The notes beneath the pieces were generated by a model, which made no database searches, had not been told where the DNA came from, and saw nothing but the letters and a program-made list of their open reading frames with translations. Position numbers and translations under genes: made by a program. This document shows, in pieces, positions 26,645 through 33,904 of a stretch of DNA of 64,000 nt. Within the stretch, counting starts at the first letter, position 1. Each line of letters opens with the position of its first letter. This DNA comes from Stygiobacter sp. (GTDB lineage: Bacteria; Pseudomonadota; Alphaproteobacteria; Rhodospirillales; Magnetospirillaceae), in NCBI GenBank assembly GCA_006218045.1, contig VBWB01000004.1, positions 1-64,000 of the forward strand, given 5' to 3'.

Positions 26645-26968
26645 ATGTCCCATAAATACCATGTGTTCGTTTGCACCACCTCGCGCCCGGCGGGTCATCC
26701 GCGCGGCTGCTGCACTTCCAAGGGCGGCGGCGCGGCCATGTTCGACCAGATGATGGCCCGTTTCCAAAAGGGCATGCTGTGGGAAAAGGGCGTCAGCCTG
26801 GCCCAGGCCAGCTGTCTGGGCTTTTGCGGCAACGGCCCGTTGATGGTGGTCTATCCCGAAGGCGTCTGGTATCAGCCGGTGGAAGCCGCCGATTACGACG
26901 AAATCGTCGATTCCCATTTCAAGAAGGGCCAAGTGGTCGAGCGCCTGCGCGTCAATCCCGGCCATTGA
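26645..26968 (+). CDS. Thioredoxin-like [2Fe-2S] ferredoxin
   Basis: A 107-residue Shethna-type ferredoxin of the thioredoxin-like fold. Cysteine ligands occur in the family spacing: VCTTSRPAGHPRGCC (Cys10 and Cys22 or 23), then SCLGFCGNGPLMVVYPEGVWY with two cysteines four apart. The GNGPLMVVYP block is diagnostic. These proteins donate or store electrons in the cytoplasm, sometimes near nitrogenase or hydrogenase genes; none lies nearby. It has a strong AGGAG ribosome site and a dyad immediately upstream. Confidence 0.88.
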   Translation: MSHKYHVFVCTTSRPAGHPRGCCTSKGGGAAMFDQMMARFQKGMLWEKGVSLAQASCLGFCGNGPLMVVYPEGVWYQPVEAADYDEIVDSHFKKGQVVERLRVNPGH

Positions 26969-27002
26969 TCGGATTGGTTCGGGGGGCTAATACCGTGTCC
27001 CG

Positions 27003-27135
27003 CTGATCGGAACCGATCAGCCGTGCCCTCAGGCGCCGGGCGCATCCCTCCGGGATGCTGGGCTCACGCGGCATAAGCCGCGCGGCGCCTTGCGCCTAAC
27101 CAAGTCCCCGATGAGTCGAACTCATCGGGACTTGG
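27003..27135. repeat. Palindromic intergenic repeat with nested hairpins
   Basis: This gene-free stretch is almost all secondary structure: CTGATCGGAACCGATCAG (27003-27020, perfect), GCATCCC/GGGATGC near 27041-27057, and CCAAGTCCCCGATGAG (27100-27115) paired with CTCATCGGGACTTGG (27121-27135). The last hairpin abuts the stop of the CULT gene and may terminate it. The 17-mer GCGGCGCCTTGCGCCTA at 27082-27098 recurs at 37293-37309, and ATCGGGACTTGGTCTAA at 27124-27140 recurs at 28447-28463, so it belongs to a dispersed repeat family. Confidence 0.7.
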
Positions 27136-27136
27136 T

Positions 27137-27511
27137 CTAATCCGCCGGTCCCTCGGCCAACCGATCCTTGATCAGACCGAAGAAGGTGCGTGGTTGGCTG
27201 CCACCTTCATAGTGCCAGCCCAGATGGCTGCCGCATTGGCCGCATAGGGCGATGGTCCAATCATAGCCCTTGAACCAGCTGAATTCCCCCGAAGGCGCGC
27301 CGATCAGGCGCAAGCCCTGGGCTTGGGCGAAACACCAGACGCGAAAAATCATTCCCGCCGGATTGAACACCACGTGCTCATGCTCGCCGCCGATCGGCAG
27401 CAGCCAGTCGCGGCGGGTGATGATTTGTCCACAATGGCGGCAGCGGAAGATACTGGCGCCGGGGGCCAGCACCATCTGGGTGCTGTTTTGTCCCCCGGCA
27501 TCCAAGGGCAT
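27137..27511 (-). CDS. Cereblon-type CULT-domain protein (MsCI4-like)
   Basis: A 124-residue stand-alone CULT domain, the thalidomide-binding fold of eukaryotic cereblon. Zinc ligands are Cys24/Cys27 (FRCRHCGQ) and Cys90/Cys93 (ALCGQCGS). The three aromatic-cage tryptophans are at 79, 85 and 99, with Asn50 facing the pocket, the same numbering as in the crystallised Magnetospirillum gryphiswaldense protein MsCI4, which this protein strongly resembles from memory. Bacterial members bind glutarimide/uracil-like ligands, but their natural ligand is unsettled. The start lies 2 nt after the stop of the tandem parvulin gene, so the two are translationally linked. No signal peptide. Confidence 0.92.
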   Translation of the reverse strand: MPLDAGGQNSTQMVLAPGASIFRCRHCGQIITRRDWLLPIGGEHEHVVFNPAGMIFRVWCFAQAQGLRLIGAPSGEFSWFKGYDWTIALCGQCGSHLGWHYEGGSQPRTFFGLIKDRLAEGPAD

Positions 27512-27513
27512 GG

Positions 27514-28152
27514 TTACGCCGTGCGCTGGATCAGGTGATAGCCGAAGGGGGTTTCCACCACGTCGGAAATCTGGCCCACATCCAGGGCGAAGGCGGCGGT
27601 CTCGAATTCGCCGACCATCTGGCCACGCCCGAAATCGCCCAGATCGCCGCCTTCGCGGCCCGACGGGCAATCGGAATGGTCGATGGCCTGCTTGGCGAAA
27701 TCGGCGCCGGCGGCGATGTCGGCCTTGATCGCGTTGATCTGGGCCAGGGCGTCGTCCTTCGAGCGTTCCGCCGAGGAATGCATGGAGCCTTCGTACATCA
27801 ACAGGATGTGCGAGGCGCGGATCTGCGCTTCCGGCACCGTGCGCTGGATCAGGTGAAAGCCGAACGGGGTCTCGACCACGTCGGAAATCTGGCCTTCTTC
27901 CAGGGCGAAGGCGGCGGCATCGAAATCGGGCACCATCATGCCGGGGCCGAACGTGCCCAAATCGCCGCCGTCGCGGCCCGACGGACAATCGGAACTTTGG
28001 CCGGCCAGTTGGGCGAAATCGGCACCCTGGGCGATCTGGGCCTTGAGATCGGTGATCATGGCCAGCGCTTCGTCCTTGGAGCGGGTGGCGGTGGACCGCA
28101 TGGAGCCCTGGTACATGAGCAGGATATGTGAAGCGCGAATTTGCGAGGCCAT
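27514..28152 (-). CDS. Tandem-domain parvulin-type peptidyl-prolyl isomerase
   Basis: A 212-residue cytoplasmic protein consisting of two parvulin domains (about 4-106 and 108-212), each with RASHILLMY, DCPSGR.GGDLG.F, and an ISDVVETPFGxHLIQRT ending. Parvulins catalyse cis/trans isomerisation of X-Pro bonds; single-domain versions (PpiC type) are the rule, so the internal duplication is unusual. No signal peptide or membrane segment. It is the first gene of a two-gene unit with the CULT protein 2 nt downstream. Strong start: ATG 28152, directly followed by ASQIRASHIL. Confidence 0.9.
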   Translation of the reverse strand: MASQIRASHILLMYQGSMRSTATRSKDEALAMITDLKAQIAQGADFAQLAGQSSDCPSGRDGGDLGTFGPGMMVPDFDAAAFALEEGQISDVVETPFGFHLIQRTVPEAQIRASHILLMYEGSMHSSAERSKDDALAQINAIKADIAAGADFAKQAIDHSDCPSGREGGDLGDFGRGQMVGEFETAAFALDVGQISDVVETPFGYHLIQRTA

Positions 28153-28242
28153 GGAAATACTCCTAAATAGAAAATCGCGGGACCATAGCAGCAGGCGGGG
28201 TAGGGATGCTATAGCTTGGTGAAGCCATTAACGGAGAAGTTC

Positions 28243-28356
28243 ATGAGCATCGAAACCATCGCCATCGCCTCCGGTCTGGTGTTCGGCGCCGGGCTGATCA
28301 TCGCCAAGTTGCTGATCGGTCGGGCGCTGGCCAACAAGGCCTTGCGCGAGAAGTAA
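28243..28356 (+). CDS. 37-residue single-pass membrane peptide
   Basis: MSIETIAIASGLVFGAGLII begins this 37-residue ORF, one hydrophobic helix (about 5-27) ending in a basic tail (RALANKALREK). GGAG lies 7 nt before the ATG, codon use fits the genome, and it is divergent from the parvulin gene. Family unknown; the pattern resembles small membrane regulators. A repeat element begins 12 nt after the stop. Confidence 0.55.
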   Translation: MSIETIAIASGLVFGAGLIIAKLLIGRALANKALREK

Positions 28357-28367
28357 GAAAAATGTTG

Positions 28368-28472
28368 ATCGCGGATTTCGCAGCCCGAGATCCCGTCCGG
28401 GACATGGAACCGGAAACGCTCCATGGTTTGTCGCCCTACTGTGTTAATCGGGACTTGGTCTAAATCCGCGAT
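28368..28472. repeat. 105-bp palindromic element with 11-bp terminal inverted repeats
   Basis: ATCGCGGATTT (28368-28378) and AAATCCGCGAT (28462-28472) are exact inverted repeats. Inside are TCCCGTCCGGGA and a CATGGA/TCCATG pair, and the right arm carries ATCGGGACTTGGTCTAA shared with 27124-27140. A non-autonomous repeat (MITE or REP composite) is likely. Confidence 0.6.
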
Positions 28473-28480
28473 GAACCAAG

Positions 28481-28509
28481 AAAAAACCCGCCCAAGAGGC
28501 GGGTTTTTC
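28481..28509. terminator. Bidirectional Rho-independent terminator
   Basis: AAAAAACCCGCC, loop CAAGA, GGCGGGTTTTT: a 7-bp GC stem with A-run before and T-run after, so it can work on both strands. It separates the small plus-strand ORF/repeat from the minus-strand gltA unit. Confidence 0.9.
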
Positions 28510-28510
28510 A

Positions 28511-28621
28511 TCAGTTGGTTTCCATCCAGACGATGGCTGCGGCCATCATCGCCAACAGGGCGACGAAACCGGCTTTTTTCAGTCTTTGCCCCAGCGGGCC
28601 GCGATTATCGTTGGCGGCCAT
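28511..28621 (-). CDS. 36-residue putative membrane peptide downstream of gltA
   Basis: MAANDNRGPLGQRLKKAGFV opens a 36-residue ORF with a basic N terminus and one hydrophobic helix (about 17-32), ending 2 nt before the terminator. It sits 64 nt beyond gltA on the same strand and could be its last cistron. No good ribosome site is visible, and the ORF can be extended upstream in frame into gltA (to 28711), so the start is uncertain. Confidence 0.4.
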   Translation of the reverse strand: MAANDNRGPLGQRLKKAGFVALLAMMAAAIVWMETN

Positions 28622-28685
28622 GGGGAATCGTCGGGGCGGCGCCGTGTGGCGCCGCCCTTCTGATGCAAAGATCCGTACGCGCTGA

Positions 28686-29984
28686 TCAGCGCTTTTCGAT
28701 CGGCGGGACATCGCGGACGTCGGAACCGATGTACAACTGGCGCGGACGACCGATCTTCTGGTCGCTGTCGGTCAGCATTTCGTTCCACTGGGCGATCCAG
28801 CCGACGGTGCGGGCCAGGGCGAACAGGCAGGTGAACACCTGGGTCGGGATGCCCATGGCGCGGAAGATGATGCCCGAATAGAAGTCGACGTTGGGGAACA
28901 GCTTGCGCTGGACGAAGTATTCGTCTTCGAGGGCGATGCGTTCCAGTTCCATGGCCAGCTTCAGCAGCGGGTCGTCCTTGACGCCCAGCTCGGTCAGCAC
29001 TTCATGGCAGGTCTGCTGCATGATCTTGGCGCGCGGGTCGTAGTTCTTGTACACCCGGTGACCGAAGCCCATCAGACGGAACGGATCGTCCTTGTCCTTG
29101 GCCTTGGCGATGAATTCGGGGATGCGGTCGACCGAGCCGATTTCATGCAGCATTTCCAGCACGGCTTCGTTGGCGCCGCCATGGGCGGGGCCCCACAACG
29201 AGGCGATACCGGCGGCGATGCAGGCGAACGGGTTGGCGCCCGACGAACCGGCCAGACGGACGGTGGAGGTCGAGGCGTTCTGTTCGTGATCGGCGTGCAG
29301 GATCAGGATGCGGTTCATGGCGCGAGCCAGGATCGGGCTGATCTTGTATTCCTCGCACGGGGTGGCGAACATCAGGTGCAGGAAGTTCTCGGCATAGGAC
29401 AGCTTGTTCTGCGGATACATGAACGGCTGACCCTGCGAGTACTTGTACGCCCAGCCGACGATGGTCGGCATCTTGGCGACCAGACGATAGCTGGCGACCA
29501 TGCGCTGGTGCGGGTCGTTGATGTCGGTGGAATCGTGATAGAACGCCGCCATGGCGCCGACGACGCCGCACATCACCGCCATCGGGTGCGAATCGCGACG
29601 GAAGCCGCGGAAGAAGAACGAGATCTGCTCGTTCAGCATGGAGTGATGGGTGATGTCGCTCTCGAACTTGGTCTTCTGTTCGGCGTTGGGCAGTTCGCCC
29701 TTCAGGATCAGATAGGCCACTTCCAGGAAGTCGCACTTCTCGGCCAACTGGTCGATGGGATAGCCGCGGTGCAACAGCACGCCGGCGTCACCGTCGATAT
29801 AGGTGATGGCCGACTTACAGGAACCGGTCGAGGTGTAGCCGGGGTCATAGGTGAAGATGTCCATGTCGCCGTAAAGCTTGCGGATATCCATGACCTTGGG
29901 GCCGACGGTGCCCGACAGCAGGGGCATCTCGATCTGCTTACCGGTGCTGTTGTTGATAAGCGTTACGCTTTCCTTAGTGCTCAT
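28686..29984 (-). CDS. gltA: Citrate synthase (type II, hexameric family)
   Basis: A 432-residue enzyme that condenses oxaloacetate with acetyl-CoA to start the TCA cycle. Catalytic His and Asp blocks are present: [28 protein letters not shown], and [15 protein letters not shown]. The N-terminal extension of about 50 residues ([20 protein letters not shown]) marks the NADH-sensitive type found in Gram-negative bacteria. ATG 29984 is chosen with GGGGAAAG 6 nt upstream, rather than the in-frame start at 30008. It follows gltX by 79 nt on the same strand. Confidence 0.97.
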   Translation of the reverse strand: MSTKESVTLINNSTGKQIEMPLLSGTVGPKVMDIRKLYGDMDIFTYDPGYTSTGSCKSAITYIDGDAGVLLHRGYPIDQLAEKCDFLEVAYLILKGELPNAEQKTKFESDITHHSMLNEQISFFFRGFRRDSHPMAVMCGVVGAMAAFYHDSTDINDPHQRMVASYRLVAKMPTIVGWAYKYSQGQPFMYPQNKLSYAENFLHLMFATPCEEYKISPILARAMNRILILHADHEQNASTSTVRLAGSSGANPFACIAAGIASLWGPAHGGANEAVLEMLHEIGSVDRIPEFIAKAKDKDDPFRLMGFGHRVYKNYDPRAKIMQQTCHEVLTELGVKDDPLLKLAMELERIALEDEYFVQRKLFPNVDFYSGIIFRAMGIPTQVFTCLFALARTVGWIAQWNEMLTDSDQKIGRPRQLYIGSDVRDVPPIEKR

Positions 29985-30063
29985 GTCAGCTTTCCCCGTG
30001 ATCCACACTAATGTGCGAGTGTTGTGCCTTGCCGTGGCGCCGGGTGACGCACGGCGGTTTCGT

Positions 30064-31476
30064 TCAAGGCCGACCCTTTCCCGTGGTATCTGCGATGCGG
30101 CCCAAAGTCTCGGCCCGTCCCAACACCTCCATCACCTCGAAGATGGGGGGAGAAACCGAGGATCCGGTCAGCGCCGCCCGCAAGGGCTGCGCCACCTTGC
30201 CCAATTTCTGGCCCTTGGCCTCCGCGAAAACGCGGGCGGCTTCCTCCAGAACATCCTTTTTCCACTCGGTCGCCGCGATGACGCCAGCGTATTCGGCCAA
30301 CAGCGCCATCTGCTCGCCGTCGGCGGCCACCTTGGCCGCCTTGTCGTCCAGCGCCAGGGGGCGGCGGCGGGCGTAGAAGGCGGCCAGATCGGTCAGTTCG
30401 ACCAGGGTCTTGGCCCGTTCCTTCAATCCGCTCATGCCGGCCAGCAGGCGGGCCTTGCCGTCGGAATCGACCTCGTGCCCCAGCTTGGCCGCCAGCAACG
30501 GCGCCAGCAGTTCGACCAGACGGGCATCATCGGCGCCGCGCATGTAATGGCCGTTGAGGTTGGTCAATTTGGTCATGTCGAAACGCGACGGCGAGCGGCC
30601 CACATTGTCCAGCGTGAACCATTCCACCGCCTGTTCGGTGGTGATGATCTCGTCGTCGCCATGGCTCCAGCCCAGGCGCAACAGGTAATTGCGCATGGCC
30701 TCGGGCAAGAAGCCCATGTCGCGATAGGCCTCCGCCCCCAAGGCGCCGTGGCGCTTGGACAGCTTGGCGCCGTCGGGGCCGTGGATCAGTGGAATATGGG
30801 CGAAGCGCGGCACATCCCAGCCACAGGCCTTGTACAACTGGTACTGGCGAAAGGCGTTGGTCAGGTGGTCGTCACCACGGATAACGTGGGTAATGCCCAT
30901 GTCGTGATCGTCCACCACCACCGAAAGCATGTAGGTGGGGGTGCCGTCGGCGCGCAGCAAGACCATGTCGTCCAATTGGGCATTGGCCACCTTGACCTCG
31001 CCCTGGACCAGATCGTCGATGACGGTCTCGCCGTCCTGCGGGGCCTTCAGGCGGACGACGCCGGGTATTCCGGCGGGGGCTTCCGACGGATCGCGGTCGC
31101 GCCAGAGGCCGGGATAGCGCATGGGCTTGCCCTCGGCCTTCTGCTGGGCGCGGATGGCATCCAGTTCCTCGGGGCTGCAATAGCAGTAATAGGCCTTACC
31201 CTCGGCCACCAGTTGGCGGGCCACCTCGGCATGACGCTCCATGCGGGCGAACTGGAACACCGGTTCGCCATCGCCGTCCAGGCCCAGCCATTTGAGGCCG
31301 TCGAAAATGGCGTCGACGGCGGCTTGCGTCGACCGCGCCCGGTCGGTGTCCTCGATGCGCAGCAGGAAGCGGCCCCCATGATGCCGGGCGAAAAGCCAGT
31401 TGAACAGCGCCGTGCGGGCGCCGCCGATGTGCAGAAAACCGGTGGGAGAGGGGGCGAAACGGGTGACGACCTGCAT
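30064..31476 (-). CDS. gltX: Glutamyl-tRNA synthetase
   Basis: A 470-residue class I aminoacyl-tRNA synthetase. The HIGH motif appears as [17 protein letters not shown] near the N terminus and the KMSKS equivalent as KLSKRHG; the zinc-type insertion reads [10 protein letters not shown]. The C-terminal anticodon-binding part is shortish, as in many alphaproteobacteria that carry two GltX paralogues, one of which charges tRNA-Gln; which type this is cannot be settled here. ATG 31476 begins the conserved [13 protein letters not shown]; the longer ORF to 31530 is rejected. gltA lies downstream on the same strand. Confidence 0.95.
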   Translation of the reverse strand: MQVVTRFAPSPTGFLHIGGARTALFNWLFARHHGGRFLLRIEDTDRARSTQAAVDAIFDGLKWLGLDGDGEPVFQFARMERHAEVARQLVAEGKAYYCYCSPEELDAIRAQQKAEGKPMRYPGLWRDRDPSEAPAGIPGVVRLKAPQDGETVIDDLVQGEVKVANAQLDDMVLLRADGTPTYMLSVVVDDHDMGITHVIRGDDHLTNAFRQYQLYKACGWDVPRFAHIPLIHGPDGAKLSKRHGALGAEAYRDMGFLPEAMRNYLLRLGWSHGDDEIITTEQAVEWFTLDNVGRSPSRFDMTKLTNLNGHYMRGADDARLVELLAPLLAAKLGHEVDSDGKARLLAGMSGLKERAKTLVELTDLAAFYARRRPLALDDKAAKVAADGEQMALLAEYAGVIAATEWKKDVLEEAARVFAEAKGQKLGKVAQPLRAALTGSSVSPPIFEVMEVLGRAETLGRIADTTGKGRP

Positions 31477-31702
31477 GATTATTGCGCGAGGCTCCGACAA
31501 CAAATTTGGCACTTGCGAACTCTGTAGCATATTCTTTCGCCCATGACAGCCCGATCATCGTATCGGCAGGCAAAATTCCCGCCCGATAGGATGGGTTTTT
31601 TCCCGCGCGAAAGGTTAGGTATTGGTCCGTGTGCGGTGGCGTTTGACTTTTTGTTGCCACGCGGGCTAGTTGTCCGGTTGAAATAAGAATAAGGACATAT
31701 CC

Positions 31703-32620
31703 ATGTCGGATCAATTCGTCAGCGTGCGCGGGCTGGTTTTTGAATACGGCGCCAACCGTGCCCTGGACGAGGTGGGCTTCGATCTTCCCGTCGGGTCGGT
31801 CACCGCTTTGGTCGGCCCCAACGGTGCCGGCAAAACCACATTGTTGCGCTGTCTGGCCGGGCTCGAGCGGCCCTTGGCCGGCACCATCCGCATCGACGGC
31901 ATCGACGTGCTTGAGCAACCGCGTCTGGCCCATGCCAAGCTGGGGTTCCAACAGGATTTTTTCGGCGTCTACGATGATCTGTCGGTGCGGCGCAATCTGC
32001 TGCATGCCGCCGCCATCCAGGGTATGGATGAACACGACATGGAGGCGGCGGCCGTATGGGCGGCGGAGGCGGTCAGCCTGAGCAAGCGGTTGGAAGACCG
32101 TGCCGGCACCTTGTCGCGCGGCCTGCGCCAGCGTCTGGCCATCGCGCGCTCCATGGTGCATCGTCCGCGCCTGCTGCTGATGGACGAACCGGCCTCGGGC
32201 CTGGACCCGGAGGCCCGGCGTGAATTGTCGGGGCTGATCCGCACCTTGAACGTGGCCGGCATGACCATCGTGGTGTCGTCGCACATCCTGGCCGAGCTCG
32301 AGGATTATTCCACCCATATGCTGGCCCTGCGCCTGGGCCGCGCCGCCCGGGTGGCGACATTGTCGGGCGAGGCGGCGCCGAAATCGCGCTGGCGCCTGGG
32401 CCTGATCGGCGATGCCCGCGACGCCTTGGCGGGCATGCAGGGCGCGGCCAAGGTGGCCGAGTGCCAGATCGTCGACGGCGAGATCGAGTTTTCCTTCGAC
32501 GGCGAGCCGTTGGACCGCCACCATCTGCTGCGCCATCTGATGGAGCAGGGGGTCATGGTCACCTCGCTCGCCCCCACCGGCGGTCACCTGGAGAAGCTTT
32601 ATATGGGAGAACGGGCATGA
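31703..32620 (+). CDS. ABC transporter ATP-binding protein
   Basis: A 305-residue ATPase: Walker A GPNGAGKTT (about 38-46), Q-loop around LGFQQDFFGVYDDLS, signature LSRGLRQRL, Walker B RLLLMDEPASGLDP and H-loop SSHIL. The C-terminal 90 residues form an extra domain as in CcmA/DrrA-type exporters. The stop overlaps the permease start by 4 nt (ATGA). The pair looks like a two-component exporter of the ABC-2 class. The substrate is not identifiable; proximity to comEC is noted but may be incidental. Confidence 0.9.
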   Translation: MSDQFVSVRGLVFEYGANRALDEVGFDLPVGSVTALVGPNGAGKTTLLRCLAGLERPLAGTIRIDGIDVLEQPRLAHAKLGFQQDFFGVYDDLSVRRNLLHAAAIQGMDEHDMEAAAVWAAEAVSLSKRLEDRAGTLSRGLRQRLAIARSMVHRPRLLLMDEPASGLDPEARRELSGLIRTLNVAGMTIVVSSHILAELEDYSTHMLALRLGRAARVATLSGEAAPKSRWRLGLIGDARDALAGMQGAAKVAECQIVDGEIEFSFDGEPLDRHHLLRHLMEQGVMVTSLAPTGGHLEKLYMGERA

Positions 32621-33900
32621 CCGGCACCGCGCTGTTGCGCCTGAACCCCGAATTGCAGCGTTGCCTGTGGTTGGAATTGACCCCGACCCGGTTGGTGCTG
32701 ATGCCGGCCTTGCTGGCCGTGGCTCTGGCCGGGCTGCATCTGAGCGGCGTTGATGATCTGGCCCAATGGGTGCAGTACATCGTGTTCTTCCTGCTGGTGC
32801 TGTGGGGGGGGCGGCTGGCCGCCGATTCCTTCGTCGAGGAAGTGGCTCAGGGCACCTGGGACGTGCAGCGTCTGTCGGCTTCCAATCCGTGGGCCATGGC
32901 CTGGGGCAAGCTGCTGGGCGGCACCTCCTATGTCTGGTACGGCGCCCTGTTGTGTCTGCTGGTGCTGCCCTTCGTCCGTGGCCGGGTGGATATGGTCGAT
33001 CTGGCCACCACCTTGGCCGGCGGTCTGGCCGCCCAGGCCATGGCGCTTTTGGTGGTGCTGCTGTTGCATCGCTTCGACGCCAGCCGGCGGCGCGGTTCGA
33101 CCACCCTGGCACAGATGCTGGGTATCGCCGCCGCAATGCCGTCCTTGGGGCCGATGGCCGCTCTGTCGTCGACGGCCCAAGGCTGGGGCGGCACCATGGC
33201 ATGGTATGGCAATGCCGTTCCCATGCCGGCCTTCACCCTGGTCAACGAAATCATCGTCATCGCCTGGCTGTTCCTGGGGCTGGCCTGGCTGATCCGCCTG
33301 CAATTGGGCCATACGCCGTCGCCCTGGCCCTATCTGGCCTTCACCCTCTATCAGATCGTGTTTTTTCTGGGCTTCCTGTTCCAGGATCGGCTGACGCCGC
33401 CTTTTGCGGTGATCGCGGGTGTTTCCGCCCTGGTGGCGGCATCGCTGACCTATGTGTCGCTGTTGGCGTCGCCCCTATACGTCACCGACATCAAGCGTTT
33501 GCTGCGGGCTTCCGGCTGGACCCAGCGTTGGGATTGGCTGCCGTCCTGGCTGCCGGTGGCGGTGCTGGCCGTGGTTCTGGGCGCCGTCACCGTCGCCGCC
33601 GGCGGACGGGAATGGACCCTGGCGGCGGCCATTCTGGCCCTGTTCCTGCGCGATATCGCCCTGGTGGCGGCGGTGCGCCTGCTGGCGCGGCGGCGTACCG
33701 CCATGTTGTTGTGCGTGCTGGCGGTGCTGTTGTACTGGCTGCTGCCCGAGGTCATGGACGGCATCGGCGGCGATGGATTGAAGGCGTGGATTTTCCCCAC
33801 CCGCGATGCCGCCCCGGTCAGCCTGATCGGTCCGTGGGTGCAGGCGGCGGCGGCCCTGGTGTTGGCGACCATCGCCTGGAACCGCAAGAAAGGCGGCTGA
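32617..33900 (+). CDS. ABC-2-type membrane permease
   Basis: A 427-residue integral membrane protein with about ten to twelve hydrophobic helices. After helix 2, the segment DSFVEEVAQGTWDVQRLSASNPWAMAWGKLLGG resembles the coupling region of ABC-2 permeases (EExxGTWD). It pairs with the ATPase encoded just upstream. ATG 32617 overlaps the ATPase stop; the ORF is open further upstream to 32461 but that part lies in the ATPase gene in another frame. comEC follows 4 nt after its stop, so the three genes probably share a transcript. Confidence 0.8.
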   Translation: MTGTALLRLNPELQRCLWLELTPTRLVLMPALLAVALAGLHLSGVDDLAQWVQYIVFFLLVLWGGRLAADSFVEEVAQGTWDVQRLSASNPWAMAWGKLLGGTSYVWYGALLCLLVLPFVRGRVDMVDLATTLAGGLAAQAMALLVVLLLHRFDASRRRGSTTLAQMLGIAAAMPSLGPMAALSSTAQGWGGTMAWYGNAVPMPAFTLVNEIIVIAWLFLGLAWLIRLQLGHTPSPWPYLAFTLYQIVFFLGFLFQDRLTPPFAVIAGVSALVAASLTYVSLLASPLYVTDIKRLLRASGWTQRWDWLPSWLPVAVLAVVLGAVTVAAGGREWTLAAAILALFLRDIALVAAVRLLARRRTAMLLCVLAVLLYWLLPEVMDGIGGDGLKAWIFPTRDAAPVSLIGPWVQAAAALVLATIAWNRKKGG

Positions 33901-33904
33901 CGGC

